NCBI RefSeq assembly: GCF_019249795.2
Contig: NZ_CP156891.1
Coordinates: forward strand, 1,251,001 to 1,315,000
Direction of reading: 5' to 3'
Origin: Segatella copri
GTDB taxonomy: Bacteria > Bacteroidota > Bacteroidia > Bacteroidales > Bacteroidaceae
Length of the DNA: 64,000 nt
The notes below the pieces were generated by a model. That model searched no databases. It saw nothing but the letters and a program-made list of their open reading frames with translations, and was not told the DNA's origin. Below are positions 25,469 through 32,881 of this stretch, in pieces (positions within the stretch are counted from its first letter, which is position 1; each line of letters begins with the position of its first letter). The translations under genes and the position numbers were made by a program.

Positions 25469-25506
25469 AAGGGAGCGAACTGCATTGCAACGCAGCCCGC
25501 TCCCTT
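25469..25506 (-). terminator. Terminator of the 2-oxoacid oxidoreductase operon
   Basis: Stem AAGGGAGCG / CGCTCCCTT (25469-25477 with 25498-25506) with further pairing CTGC/GCAG inside; the minus strand continues GTTTTATT. It lies 21 bases after the korC stop. Confidence 0.75.
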
Positions 25507-25526
25507 ATCTATACTGATGATTGAAT

Positions 25527-26072
25527 TTAATCTACCTTTTCGATAATCTTCATTCCCTCTTCCACTGCCTGCATGTTCAGCGGAATCAAACCATGATGGC
25601 GCTCTGGCAATGACTTGTAAAGCGCCTTGTTCAAACCATCGGTGCTAACTACAGGACAAACCTTCAGCAGACCGCCCAAAACAATCATATTGAACACCTT
25701 GGAGTTTTTCATCTCGGCAGCCTTGTCCATCGCATCAATGCGATAAATGGTGATGTCCTTGCGCTGTGGAGGATTCATCACACCATAGCCATCATAAATC
25801 AGGATGCCGCCTGGCTTAATCTTCGGCTCAAACTTGTCGAGCGATGGCTGGTTGAGCACGATGGCTACATCATAATGGCTCAGGATAGGCGAAGAGATGC
25901 GACTGTCGCTCACAATGACCGTTACATTGGCTGTACCGCCACGCTGCTCTGGTCCGTAAGCAGGCATCCAGGTTACCTCCTTATCCTCCATCAGTCCTGA
26001 ATAAGCCAGAATCTTTCCCATAGAGAGAACGCCCTGACCACCAAAACCGGATATAATGATTTCTGTCTTCAT
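25527..26072 (-). CDS. korC: 2-oxoacid:ferredoxin oxidoreductase, gamma subunit
   Basis: A 181-residue protein of the pyruvate/ketoisovalerate oxidoreductase gamma family. GFGGQGVLSMGKILAYSGL (9-27) and PAYGPEQRGGTANVTVIVSD (about 38-57) are family signatures. It joins the alpha and beta subunits to oxidise a 2-oxoacid with CoA, reducing ferredoxin. Last gene of the operon, 60 bases after the beta subunit; that gap carries a GAAGAGTGAAGAACGA-type repeat. Substrate (2-oxoglutarate or branched-chain 2-oxoacids) cannot be fixed from the sequence. Confidence 0.88.
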   Translation of the reverse strand: MKTEIIISGFGGQGVLSMGKILAYSGLMEDKEVTWMPAYGPEQRGGTANVTVIVSDSRISSPILSHYDVAIVLNQPSLDKFEPKIKPGGILIYDGYGVMNPPQRKDITIYRIDAMDKAAEMKNSKVFNMIVLGGLLKVCPVVSTDGLNKALYKSLPERHHGLIPLNMQAVEEGMKIIEKVD

Positions 26073-26097
26073 TGTTCTATTATTATATTAGAAGAGC

Positions 26098-26134
26098 AAT
26101 TCGTTCTTCACTCTTCGTTCTTCACTCTTCACTT
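26098..26134. repeat. GTTCTTCACTCTTC repeat between korB and korC
   Basis: On the minus strand the TAA stop of korB is followed at once by GTGAAGAGTGAAGAACGA units, the same repeat family as between the rhamnose isomerase and permease genes. Confidence 0.6.
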
Positions 26135-26897
26135 ACATTCCCGTTGTATCCTTCAGGTCACCCTTAGGATACTGCTTAAACATGTTCTCTTCCATCCACT
26201 TGTTAGCCTCAACAGGGGAGAGTTTCCAACCGCTGTTGCAGGTAGAAACAATCTCTACCAGGCTGGAGCCCTTGCCCTGCATGCTTGCCTCGAACGCCTT
26301 GCGGATAGCCTTCTTTGCCTTCTTGATGCTTGCCACGGTCTCCACACTCTGGCGGGTTACATAACAAGTACCCTGCAGATGGCTTGCCAACTCGGTAATA
26401 TTAAGTGGATAACCATGAAGATCAGCATCTCTACCATAAGGACAGGTAGCAGTCTTCTGACCCAACAGGGTGGTTGGCGCCATCTGTCCGCCGGTCATAC
26501 CATAGATGGCATTATTGATGAAGATGATGGCGATGTGCTCACCACGGTTCAGGGCGTGGATAGTTTCGCAGGTACCGATGCACGCCAAATCGCCATCGCC
26601 CTGATAAGTGAAGACAAGACGATCAGGCCACAAGCGCTTGATGCCCGTAGCTACAGCAGGTGCACGACCATGAGCAGCCTCCTGCCAGTCAATATCCAAA
26701 TAGCGATAAGCAAAGACAGCGCAGCCCACCGGACATACGCCTACCGTCTTATCCTCCATGCCCATCTCCTCGATAACCTCGGCAACGAGCTTATGAACTA
26801 CGCCATGCGAACACCCCGGGCAATAGTGCATCGGGGTATCGTTCATCAGCGTAGGCTTCTTATATACCAGATTCTCTGGTGAAATTATATCATTCAT
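26133..26897 (-). CDS. korB: 2-oxoacid:ferredoxin oxidoreductase, beta subunit
   Basis: A 254-residue thiamine-diphosphate-binding subunit. YCPGCSHGVVHKL (25-37), GDGDLACIGTCETIHALNR (about 101-119) and the NNAIYGMTGGQMAPTT segment (about 129-144) form the TPP/Mg2+ site. It carries the decarboxylation step of the complex. The start overlaps the end of the alpha gene by four bases, and gamma follows. Length is normal. Confidence 0.9.
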   Translation of the reverse strand: MNDIISPENLVYKKPTLMNDTPMHYCPGCSHGVVHKLVAEVIEEMGMEDKTVGVCPVGCAVFAYRYLDIDWQEAAHGRAPAVATGIKRLWPDRLVFTYQGDGDLACIGTCETIHALNRGEHIAIIFINNAIYGMTGGQMAPTTLLGQKTATCPYGRDADLHGYPLNITELASHLQGTCYVTRQSVETVASIKKAKKAIRKAFEASMQGKGSSLVEIVSTCNSGWKLSPVEANKWMEENMFKQYPKGDLKDTTGM

Positions 26898-27976
26898 TTT
26901 ATTAACTTCTTTAATGCTTCAACGATTTCCTCCGGCTCCGGTACGATACCGCCCAGACGACCAAAGTGCTCCACAGGAGTCTGACCATTCACAGCCAGTC
27001 GCACATCCTGAACCATCTGACCGGCATTGATTTCTACAACCAGAATGCCCTTCTTGGTCTTGGCGAGTTCGTGAATCTCCTTTTCAGGGAAAGGCCAGAG
27101 GGTGATAGGACGGAACAATCCTACCTTGATGCCCTGCTCACGCGCACTCTCGATGCTCTTCTCGGCAATACGTGCCGCGCTACCGAAGGCTACGATAACA
27201 TAGTCGGCATCATCCATCTGCTCGGTTTCATAACGAACCTCGGTTTCACGGATTTTTCTGTATTTCTCCTGAAGAGCAATATTGCGCTCCTCCATCACCT
27301 CAGGCTTGAGTTCCAGAGAGGTCATGATGTTGACAGGACGACTCTTCGGACGGCCGATGGTAGCCCAAGGACATTCCTTCGCAATCTCCTCCTCGGTACG
27401 TCGAGGCTTGACAGGAGGCAGAACCACCTTCTCCATCATCTGACCAATGACACCATCGCTCAGAATCATCGCAGGATTGCGATACTTAAAGGCAAGCGTA
27501 AAGGCGAGATCAACGAAATCAGCCATCTCCTGAACAGATGCAGGAGCCAGCACAATCACATTATAGTCGCCATTACCACCACCGCGGGTAGCCTGGAAAT
27601 AATCACTCTGGGATGGCTGGATTGTACCCAGACCCGGACCGCCACGCTGCACATTGACGATAACGCCCGGAATCTCAGCACCAGCCATGTAAGAGATACC
27701 CTCTTGCATCAAAGCCACACCCGGACTTGAAGAAGTGGTAATGACACGCTTACCGGCACCGGCGCCACCATAAACCATGTTGATAGCCGCCACCTCACTC
27801 TCAGCCTGCAGAACCACCATACCTGATGTTTCCCATGGCTTGAGCAGAGCCAGCGTCTCTATAATCTCACTTTGAGGTGTGATAGGATAGCCGAAGAAAC
27901 CATCCGCACCACATCTGATACAGGCATGGGCTATCGCCTCATTGCCTTTCATTAATGTAACTTTCTGATTTGCCAT
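26894..27976 (-). CDS. korA: 2-oxoacid:ferredoxin oxidoreductase, alpha subunit
   Basis: A 360-residue alpha subunit. GNEAIAHACIRCGADGFFGYPITPQSEI (about 10-37) and the TSSSPGVALMQEGISYMAGAEIP segment (about 81-103) match the pyrimidine-binding and CoA-binding halves of KorA/VorB proteins. NCBI-style names for close relatives include VorB, so a branched-chain substrate is an alternative to 2-oxoglutarate. It lies three bases after the ferredoxin subunit and overlaps beta by ATGA. Confidence 0.9.
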   Translation of the reverse strand: MANQKVTLMKGNEAIAHACIRCGADGFFGYPITPQSEIIETLALLKPWETSGMVVLQAESEVAAINMVYGGAGAGKRVITTSSSPGVALMQEGISYMAGAEIPGVIVNVQRGGPGLGTIQPSQSDYFQATRGGGNGDYNVIVLAPASVQEMADFVDLAFTLAFKYRNPAMILSDGVIGQMMEKVVLPPVKPRRTEEEIAKECPWATIGRPKSRPVNIMTSLELKPEVMEERNIALQEKYRKIRETEVRYETEQMDDADYVIVAFGSAARIAEKSIESAREQGIKVGLFRPITLWPFPEKEIHELAKTKKGILVVEINAGQMVQDVRLAVNGQTPVEHFGRLGGIVPEPEEIVEALKKLIK

Positions 27977-27979
27977 TAT

Positions 27980-28210
27980 TTAGTCCTCCTTCTTACGATA
28001 AACAGTGATACAGCCGTCCGGACACACGATGGCGCACGAAGTGCAACCAACACACGCATCAGGTACAGCTGCCTCTACATAACGGTAACCATGCACATTG
28101 ACTTTTTTCTCTGCCAATGCGATGACATGCTGAGGACAAGCCTCCACACAGAGCGAGCATCCCTTGCAACGCCCGGTGTCGACTACAATAGCCCCTTTAA
28201 TCTTACTCAT
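27980..28210 (-). CDS. korD: 4Fe-4S ferredoxin subunit of the 2-oxoacid oxidoreductase
   Basis: A 76-residue protein with two 4Fe-4S motifs: CKGCSLCVEACP (14-25) and CVGCTSCAIVCP (about 53-64). It passes electrons from the TPP subunit to the free ferredoxin pool. It is directly upstream of the alpha subunit, and 69 bases after a small TPR gene. Confidence 0.92.
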   Translation of the reverse strand: MSKIKGAIVVDTGRCKGCSLCVEACPQHVIALAEKKVNVHGYRYVEAAVPDACVGCTSCAIVCPDGCITVYRKKED

Positions 28211-28279
28211 ATTCTAATTTCTTACTAATTATCTTTACCATTGGAGTAAACAAAGCTCCTGCTGTCCACATGTCGGTTG

Positions 28280-28459
28280 TTATGGATTGTAGTAGTCTTT
28301 GCAATAAAAGCTCATGATATCATCCAACATCTCCTTGGCTGCTACGGCAGGGCTCTCCGGATCGAGGGCAATGGCCTCCATATAGCAGTCGAGGGCACGC
28401 TTAAAGTCACCCTGCTTGCGCCAGGCGTTACCTTGCTGATAATATTCTTCTGCTGTCAT
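28280..28459 (-). CDS. Small TPR protein
   Basis: A 59-residue frame (ATG 28457-28459, stop 28280-28282) with one tetratricopeptide-like repeat: YYQQGNAWRKQGDFKRALDC then YMEAIALDPESPA. It is the first gene of the 2-oxoacid oxidoreductase operon, 69 bases before korD. Such short TPR proteins commonly head this operon in Bacteroidales as I recall, so it may help assemble the complex. Function is inferred from context only. Confidence 0.75.
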   Translation of the reverse strand: MTAEEYYQQGNAWRKQGDFKRALDCYMEAIALDPESPAVAAKEMLDDIMSFYCKDYYNP

Positions 28460-28561
28460 TTACTCTTTTCTTTTTAAGTTTTGCTCTGCGAAATTACTAA
28501 TTTTCGGCTAAGAAAAAGAATATAAGCCTAAGATTTAAACTATATTAATGTAGTTTTTCAC

Positions 28562-28597
28562 AAAAATGCGCACACTATAATTCAGTGTGCAATTTTT
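28562..28597 (-). terminator. Terminator after the MATE exporter gene
   Basis: Stem GCACACT / AGTGTGC (28570-28576 with 28584-28590) with T-rich flanks on both strands (GCATTTTTG on minus). About 60 bases past the MATE stop. Confidence 0.6.
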
Positions 28598-28652
28598 ATG
28601 AAAGATGTACATTATTTCTACTAATATATCCTATAAAAAGACAATTCGTCAT

Positions 28653-29939
28653 TTACCGCAGTTTTTTATGGTAAATGACGAACAGTACGATTCCCCTCAA
28701 CAGAAGGTAGAGAATGAAGGCCAACCACAGGGCATGATTGCCCAGGAAAGGATGCAAGCCGAAGAACAGACCGAAGAACGAAGCCGAGGCTACGGCGGTA
28801 GAACAGAGCATCGACTTAGACTGGGTAATGCCTACAAAGATGCCATCGAAGACGAATGCCGACATGCCAGACAGCGGAATCAGCACAGCCCACCAGAAAT
28901 ATTCGCCCGATGCAGTTATCACCTGCTTATCGCTCGTGAGCAAAGAGAGGAAATTCTCGCCACCCACTATATATAATAAGGTGAAACCTACAGCCACGAC
29001 AGCTCCAAAACCCATCGTTCTTCTAACCACTTCGCGGAATGCTCCCATGTTTCGAGCTCCATAATACTTGCCGCTCAACGCCTCTGCCGCATAGGCAAAA
29101 CCATCCATAAAATAAGAGAAGATGGTAAAGAGCGTCATCAGCAGCGTATTCACAGCCAGCACAATGGTACTCTCCCTGGAACCTGCCGCCGTAAAGAAGA
29201 GGTTGACCGCCACCAGACAGAGGGTGCGGAGAAAGATATCCTTATTGAGCGAAAAAAACTGCTTCAGCGGTTCGGCAGCAAAGAGATGCCGGCGATAGTC
29301 ATACTTGCTTAACCGGCGATAACAGATGCGATAGAACAGACATGCCATCAGGAATCCCCACCATTGGGCAATAACCGTTCCGAGCGCCACGCCTTCTACC
29401 GTCATACCGCCGACAAAGACCAGCAGCAGAGAGGCGATGATGTTCACCACATTCTGCATCAGCGATACCATCATCGGAATGCGCGTGTTCTGCATACCGA
29501 TAAACCAGCCCGTAAATCCGTAGAGTCCTAGCACTGCCGGGGCTCCCCAGATACAGACATAACAGTATCTTCGTGCCAGTTCTACGACATCCGCTTCCGG
29601 CGACATCGCCCACAGTCCACAGCCTATCAGCCATTTCTGGAGAACGAAAAACAGCACTCCTATCCCCACACCGATACTCAGAGAGCGCACCAGGAGCCTC
29701 AGTACCTCAGCCAAATCTCTCCTTCCCAAAGCCTGCGAAGTCATTCCGCTGGTTCCCATTCTCAGGAATCCGAAAAGCCAGTAGATGACATTGAACAGCA
29801 TCGACCCCACGGCAATGGCTCCGATGTAAGCCGCATTGCCGATATGCCCGACGATGGCGACATCCACCAAACCCAAAAGCGGTACCGTGATATTGGATAT
29901 TATCGACGGCACCGCTAATTGTAATATTCGTTTATTCAC
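28653..29939 (-). CDS. MATE-family multidrug/metabolite exporter
   Basis: A 428-residue, 12-helix membrane protein of the MATE/NorM type. SIISNITVPLLGLVDVAIVG (13-32) is the classical first helix; GTSGMTSQALGRRD (about 62-75) and the second-half counterpart MDGFAYAAEALSGKYYGAR (about 278-296) are family motifs. It probably exports organic cations using Na+ or H+. Monocistronic, divergently placed from nothing obvious. The last codons overlap a perfect 13-bp inverted repeat (28645-28657 with 28670-28682). Confidence 0.88.
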   Translation of the reverse strand: MNKRILQLAVPSIISNITVPLLGLVDVAIVGHIGNAAYIGAIAVGSMLFNVIYWLFGFLRMGTSGMTSQALGRRDLAEVLRLLVRSLSIGVGIGVLFFVLQKWLIGCGLWAMSPEADVVELARRYCYVCIWGAPAVLGLYGFTGWFIGMQNTRIPMMVSLMQNVVNIIASLLLVFVGGMTVEGVALGTVIAQWWGFLMACLFYRICYRRLSKYDYRRHLFAAEPLKQFFSLNKDIFLRTLCLVAVNLFFTAAGSRESTIVLAVNTLLMTLFTIFSYFMDGFAYAAEALSGKYYGARNMGAFREVVRRTMGFGAVVAVGFTLLYIVGGENFLSLLTSDKQVITASGEYFWWAVLIPLSGMSAFVFDGIFVGITQSKSMLCSTAVASASFFGLFFGLHPFLGNHALWLAFILYLLLRGIVLFVIYHKKLR

Positions 29940-29978
29940 GTACTTTAATGATTATCATTAATCACTAATAAATAATCA

Positions 29979-31064
29979 CTATACTCTATATTTCGCAGCC
30001 TGCTCCTCAATATAGGCAGCATCGCTGAAATAGTCGATACGCATAGCCTTGCGAACCTCATCCATAGTCTGGGCTGCAAACTCGCGGGCATCCTCGCTAC
30101 CCTTCTTCAGGATATTGAATACCTCAGGAATATCTTGCTCAAACTCATGACGGCGGGCACGGATTGGGTCGAGCATCTTGTTAATGACGCTGTTCAGGAA
30201 CTTCTTGCAGGTACCGTCACCGATACCACCCTTCACATACTGCTCCTTCAACTCATCCAAAGTCTTGAACTCAGGCCAGAACTCTGCGAAATCCTCAGGA
30301 GTAGAGAATGCCTCGAGATAGGTGAATACGGCATTGCCCTCCAGATGTCCTGGCTCTTCCATGCTCATACGTGGCTCACCGTTAGACATCTTCTTCACCT
30401 TCTTCCAAATGGTCTTCTCATCGTCACTCATGTAGATGCAGTTGCCGAGACTCTTACTCATCTTCTCCTTACCGTCAGTTCCAGGAAGACGACGGCAGCA
30501 GGCAATCTCAGGAAGCAGAATCTCCGGCTCTACCAAAACAGGTGCATAAGTCTGGTTGAAGCGGCGAACCAACTCGCGGGTTACCTCCAGCATAGGCTCC
30601 TGGTCCTCACCGGCAGGCACGGTTGTAGCCTTGAAAGCGGTGATGTCGGCAGCCTGACTCACAGGATAGCAGAAGAAACCGAGCGGAATGTTTGCCTCGA
30701 AGTTACGCATCTTGATCTCAGTCTTCACGGTTGGGTTACGCTGAACACGAGATACGCTGATGAGGTTCATCAGATAGGTAGTCAACTCAGCCAACTCTGG
30801 AATCATACTCTGGATATAGAGTGTACACTTCTGTGGGTCGAGGCCCGCAGAGAGATAGTCAAGAGCCACCTCTGTGATGTTCTGGCGAATCTTCTCAGGA
30901 TTGTCGGCATTATCAGTCAAAGCCTGAACATCTGCCATGAAAACGAACATCCTGTCGAAGTCGCCAGCGTTCTGAAGTTGTACTCGGCGCTGCAGAGAGC
31001 CGATGTAATGACCCAGGTGAAGTTTACCTGTAGGACGGTCGCCCGTCAATATAATCTTTCCCAT
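29979..31064 (-). CDS. trpS: Tryptophanyl-tRNA synthetase
   Basis: 361 residues from ATG 31062-31064; the open frame extends upstream to 31214 but that part is AT-rich and crosses the promoter. Class I synthetase: HIGH-like KLHLGHYIGSL (about 14-24), KMSKSLGN near residue 219 (KMSKS loop). The family length is 330-360. It charges tRNA-Trp. Single gene with a TACCTTTG promoter element at 31093-31100. Confidence 0.95.
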   Translation of the reverse strand: MGKIILTGDRPTGKLHLGHYIGSLQRRVQLQNAGDFDRMFVFMADVQALTDNADNPEKIRQNITEVALDYLSAGLDPQKCTLYIQSMIPELAELTTYLMNLISVSRVQRNPTVKTEIKMRNFEANIPLGFFCYPVSQAADITAFKATTVPAGEDQEPMLEVTRELVRRFNQTYAPVLVEPEILLPEIACCRRLPGTDGKEKMSKSLGNCIYMSDDEKTIWKKVKKMSNGEPRMSMEEPGHLEGNAVFTYLEAFSTPEDFAEFWPEFKTLDELKEQYVKGGIGDGTCKKFLNSVINKMLDPIRARRHEFEQDIPEVFNILKKGSEDAREFAAQTMDEVRKAMRIDYFSDAAYIEEQAAKYRV

Positions 31065-31092
31065 TTTCTTGCAATTTATTATTATTTTTGTG

Positions 31093-31124
31093 CAAAGGTA
31101 CAACAAAATATTGAGAAACTGCAA
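31093..31124 (-). promoter_or_regulatory. Promoter of trpS
   Basis: Minus strand TTG (31124-31122), a 21-nt spacer and TACCTTTG (31100-31093), 29 bases before the ATG. This supports the start at 31064. Confidence 0.55.
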
Positions 31125-31175
31125 GAAATGGTGAAAAAATAACAAAATGAGCGGGAGAAGGAAGGGATAGCTGAA

Positions 31176-31207
31176 AGAAAAACGGGGCACCCCTTGAGGA
31201 TGCCCCG
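31176..31207 (-). terminator. Terminator of the OmpA-type pseudogene
   Basis: Stem CGGGGCA / TGCCCCG (31183-31189 with 31201-31207), then TTTTTCTTT on the minus strand. Confidence 0.8.
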
Positions 31208-31251
31208 CCACCAATTAAAATAATTGATTGTCGCATTATAAACTTACCGTA

Positions 31252-32382
31252 CTACTTAGCGATCATGATCGTTACACGGTTCTCTGCATTTTCTGCAAAA
31301 GGCTGCACACGGGCACCCTTAGATTCTTCTGTAATGCGCTCTGAAGGTATATTATATTTCTTTGTAAGCATCCAAACCACAGCTGCTACTCGCTTGGCAG
31401 CGATGCGGTCGTTGATGACGTCATAGCCTGTACCCTTGTCAGCATAGCCGGTTACTACAACCTTTGCCTCTGTGTTCTTGTTCAGGAAGTCAACCACCTC
31501 ACGGATCTTAGCATCCTCAGCAGGAGCAATCTTGTAAGAATTGATGGTGAAGAAGATGTCACGGCGAATCTCCTCTACCTTCTTCTCTACAGGAGCTGGC
31601 TTAGGAGCTACATATTCCTGCTTAGGAGCTGGTGCCGGAGCAGGTTCCTCTACCGGCTTAGCCTTCTTGGTATAGCTCTTGCCCAGGTTGATGCGTACAC
31701 CTGCCAGTGCATTGAAGTACCAGTCAGGGTTATCTTCCTTCTTAGAGTTGTATTTGTCTGAAATCATGTTGGCATTGCCCTCGAGCATGATGCTCACAGC
31801 CTTGCTTACCTTGAATTCCAGGTCGATACCGGCTCTGCCGTAAGGGCGAACCTTCTTTCCCTGCCAGAGATACTCCAGGTTGTAGTTGTTGAAGTTCTCA
31901 AGCGTGGCAGCGATGCCGTTTATCTCTTGGTTGCCGCCAGCCCAGTTGATACCACCGCCAGCGAAAGCACTTATATTAAACACACGGTTCGGATTCCAGC
32001 CACAGAAAAGGTTGGAGAGGTTGAACATGAAATCTACACCAGGAGCCATATATTTAAACTTATATTTGGCGTTGTAAGGCTTTTCTCCCACTTTGGAGCG
32101 AAAACTAGCCCAGCCGCCCTTGCTCCAGAGTCCGTTCATCTGAGCACGGAGTCCGAAAAGCGGAGAGAATTGATAGCCAATAGCTCCCTGAATATTAGGA
32201 GAGAGTAAGTCCTTGAACTTAGCCTCGCCCAGTGTATACTATCCACCTCCCCGAATATCGGGGTAGAAGTGCTTCTTGAATTGATACTCATTGCCGTCCT
32301 TATCGACATAGGTGGCTTGTGCCACGGCTGAAGTGCCGAGGGCGAGCATAGCAGATGCAATGATAAACTTATAATTTTTCAT
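31252..32382 (-). pseudogene. OmpA-family outer membrane protein gene interrupted by an in-frame TAG
   Basis: Reading from ATG 32380-32382 gives a signal peptide (MKNYKFIIASAMLALGTSAVAQ) and the start of a beta-barrel domain. Codon 48 is TAG (32239-32241), after which the same frame continues for 328 codons: the rest of the barrel, a Pro-rich linker (PAPAPAPK) and a C-terminal OmpA peptidoglycan-binding domain (VVVTGYADKGTGYDVIND...RVTIMIAK). There is no frameshift; a single base change explains the break. The next ATG in frame is at 32139, inside the barrel and without a signal peptide. Its paralogue at 42006-43178 is intact. Confidence 0.85.
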
Positions 32383-32406
32383 GTCTGATAAGTTTAAAAC
32401 TGATTA

Positions 32407-32772
32407 TTAATTGCTTTTTATGGGAGCTGTAATGAGTTTCTTGCTCTGGTTGTCTTCTGGATTGATTGTTACAGCATTTTTGGGAAGTACAGTTACTACT
32501 AAAGCTCGAGCTGTGTCATTCTTTCCATCTATGTAGTCAACAATAACAGAATCATTAGGAAGCATCACTCCATTGTTGTAACGAACCTCGTTGAGATTAA
32601 ATACGATAGAATCTTCTCCGTCCATAACGGTAAGGTTCTTTAGGGTATCATCATCAATGCGAACATTTTTCACGATGCCTCTTATCTTTTTAAGTTCAGG
32701 CTTTCCACAACTGCTGATTCCTAGAACCAGCAATAAGGTGAAAACAACCATATAAAAAAATGATTTTCTCAT
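32407..32772 (-). CDS. Small lipoprotein of unknown function
   Basis: A 121-residue lipoprotein: hydrophobic signal with lipobox GISSC (cysteine 22). The mature domain is predicted beta-rich (KIRGIVKNVRIDDDTLKNLTV), like a small OB or beta-barrel fold. It lies between the 986-residue lipoprotein and the OmpA-type gene on the same strand. A terminator separates it from the large lipoprotein gene, so it may be transcribed separately. Confidence 0.7.
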   Translation of the reverse strand: MRKSFFYMVVFTLLLVLGISSCGKPELKKIRGIVKNVRIDDDTLKNLTVMDGEDSIVFNLNEVRYNNGVMLPNDSVIVDYIDGKNDTARALVVTVLPKNAVTINPEDNQSKKLITAPIKSN

Positions 32773-32789
32773 CTTCTTCTTTCCTTATT

Positions 32790-32831
32790 GTTTAAAAATA
32801 AGAGGGAAACGTTCAGATGAACGTCCCCCTC
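32790..32831 (-). terminator. Terminator after the large lipoprotein gene
   Basis: Stem GAGGG..ACGTTCA / TGAACGT..CCCTC (32802-32815 with 32818-32831) with a two-base internal mismatch, then TTATTTTT on the minus strand. Confidence 0.75.
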
Positions 32832-32881
32832 AGTATTATAGTAATGTTCTAGAATCTAACCGATTCTTGTTGTCGCAATAA

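Noticed and set aside
29979..31214. trpS start at 31214 (411 residues)
   Set aside because: The 50-residue extension is hydrophobic, crosses the promoter and is absent from the family; ATG 31064 is preferred.
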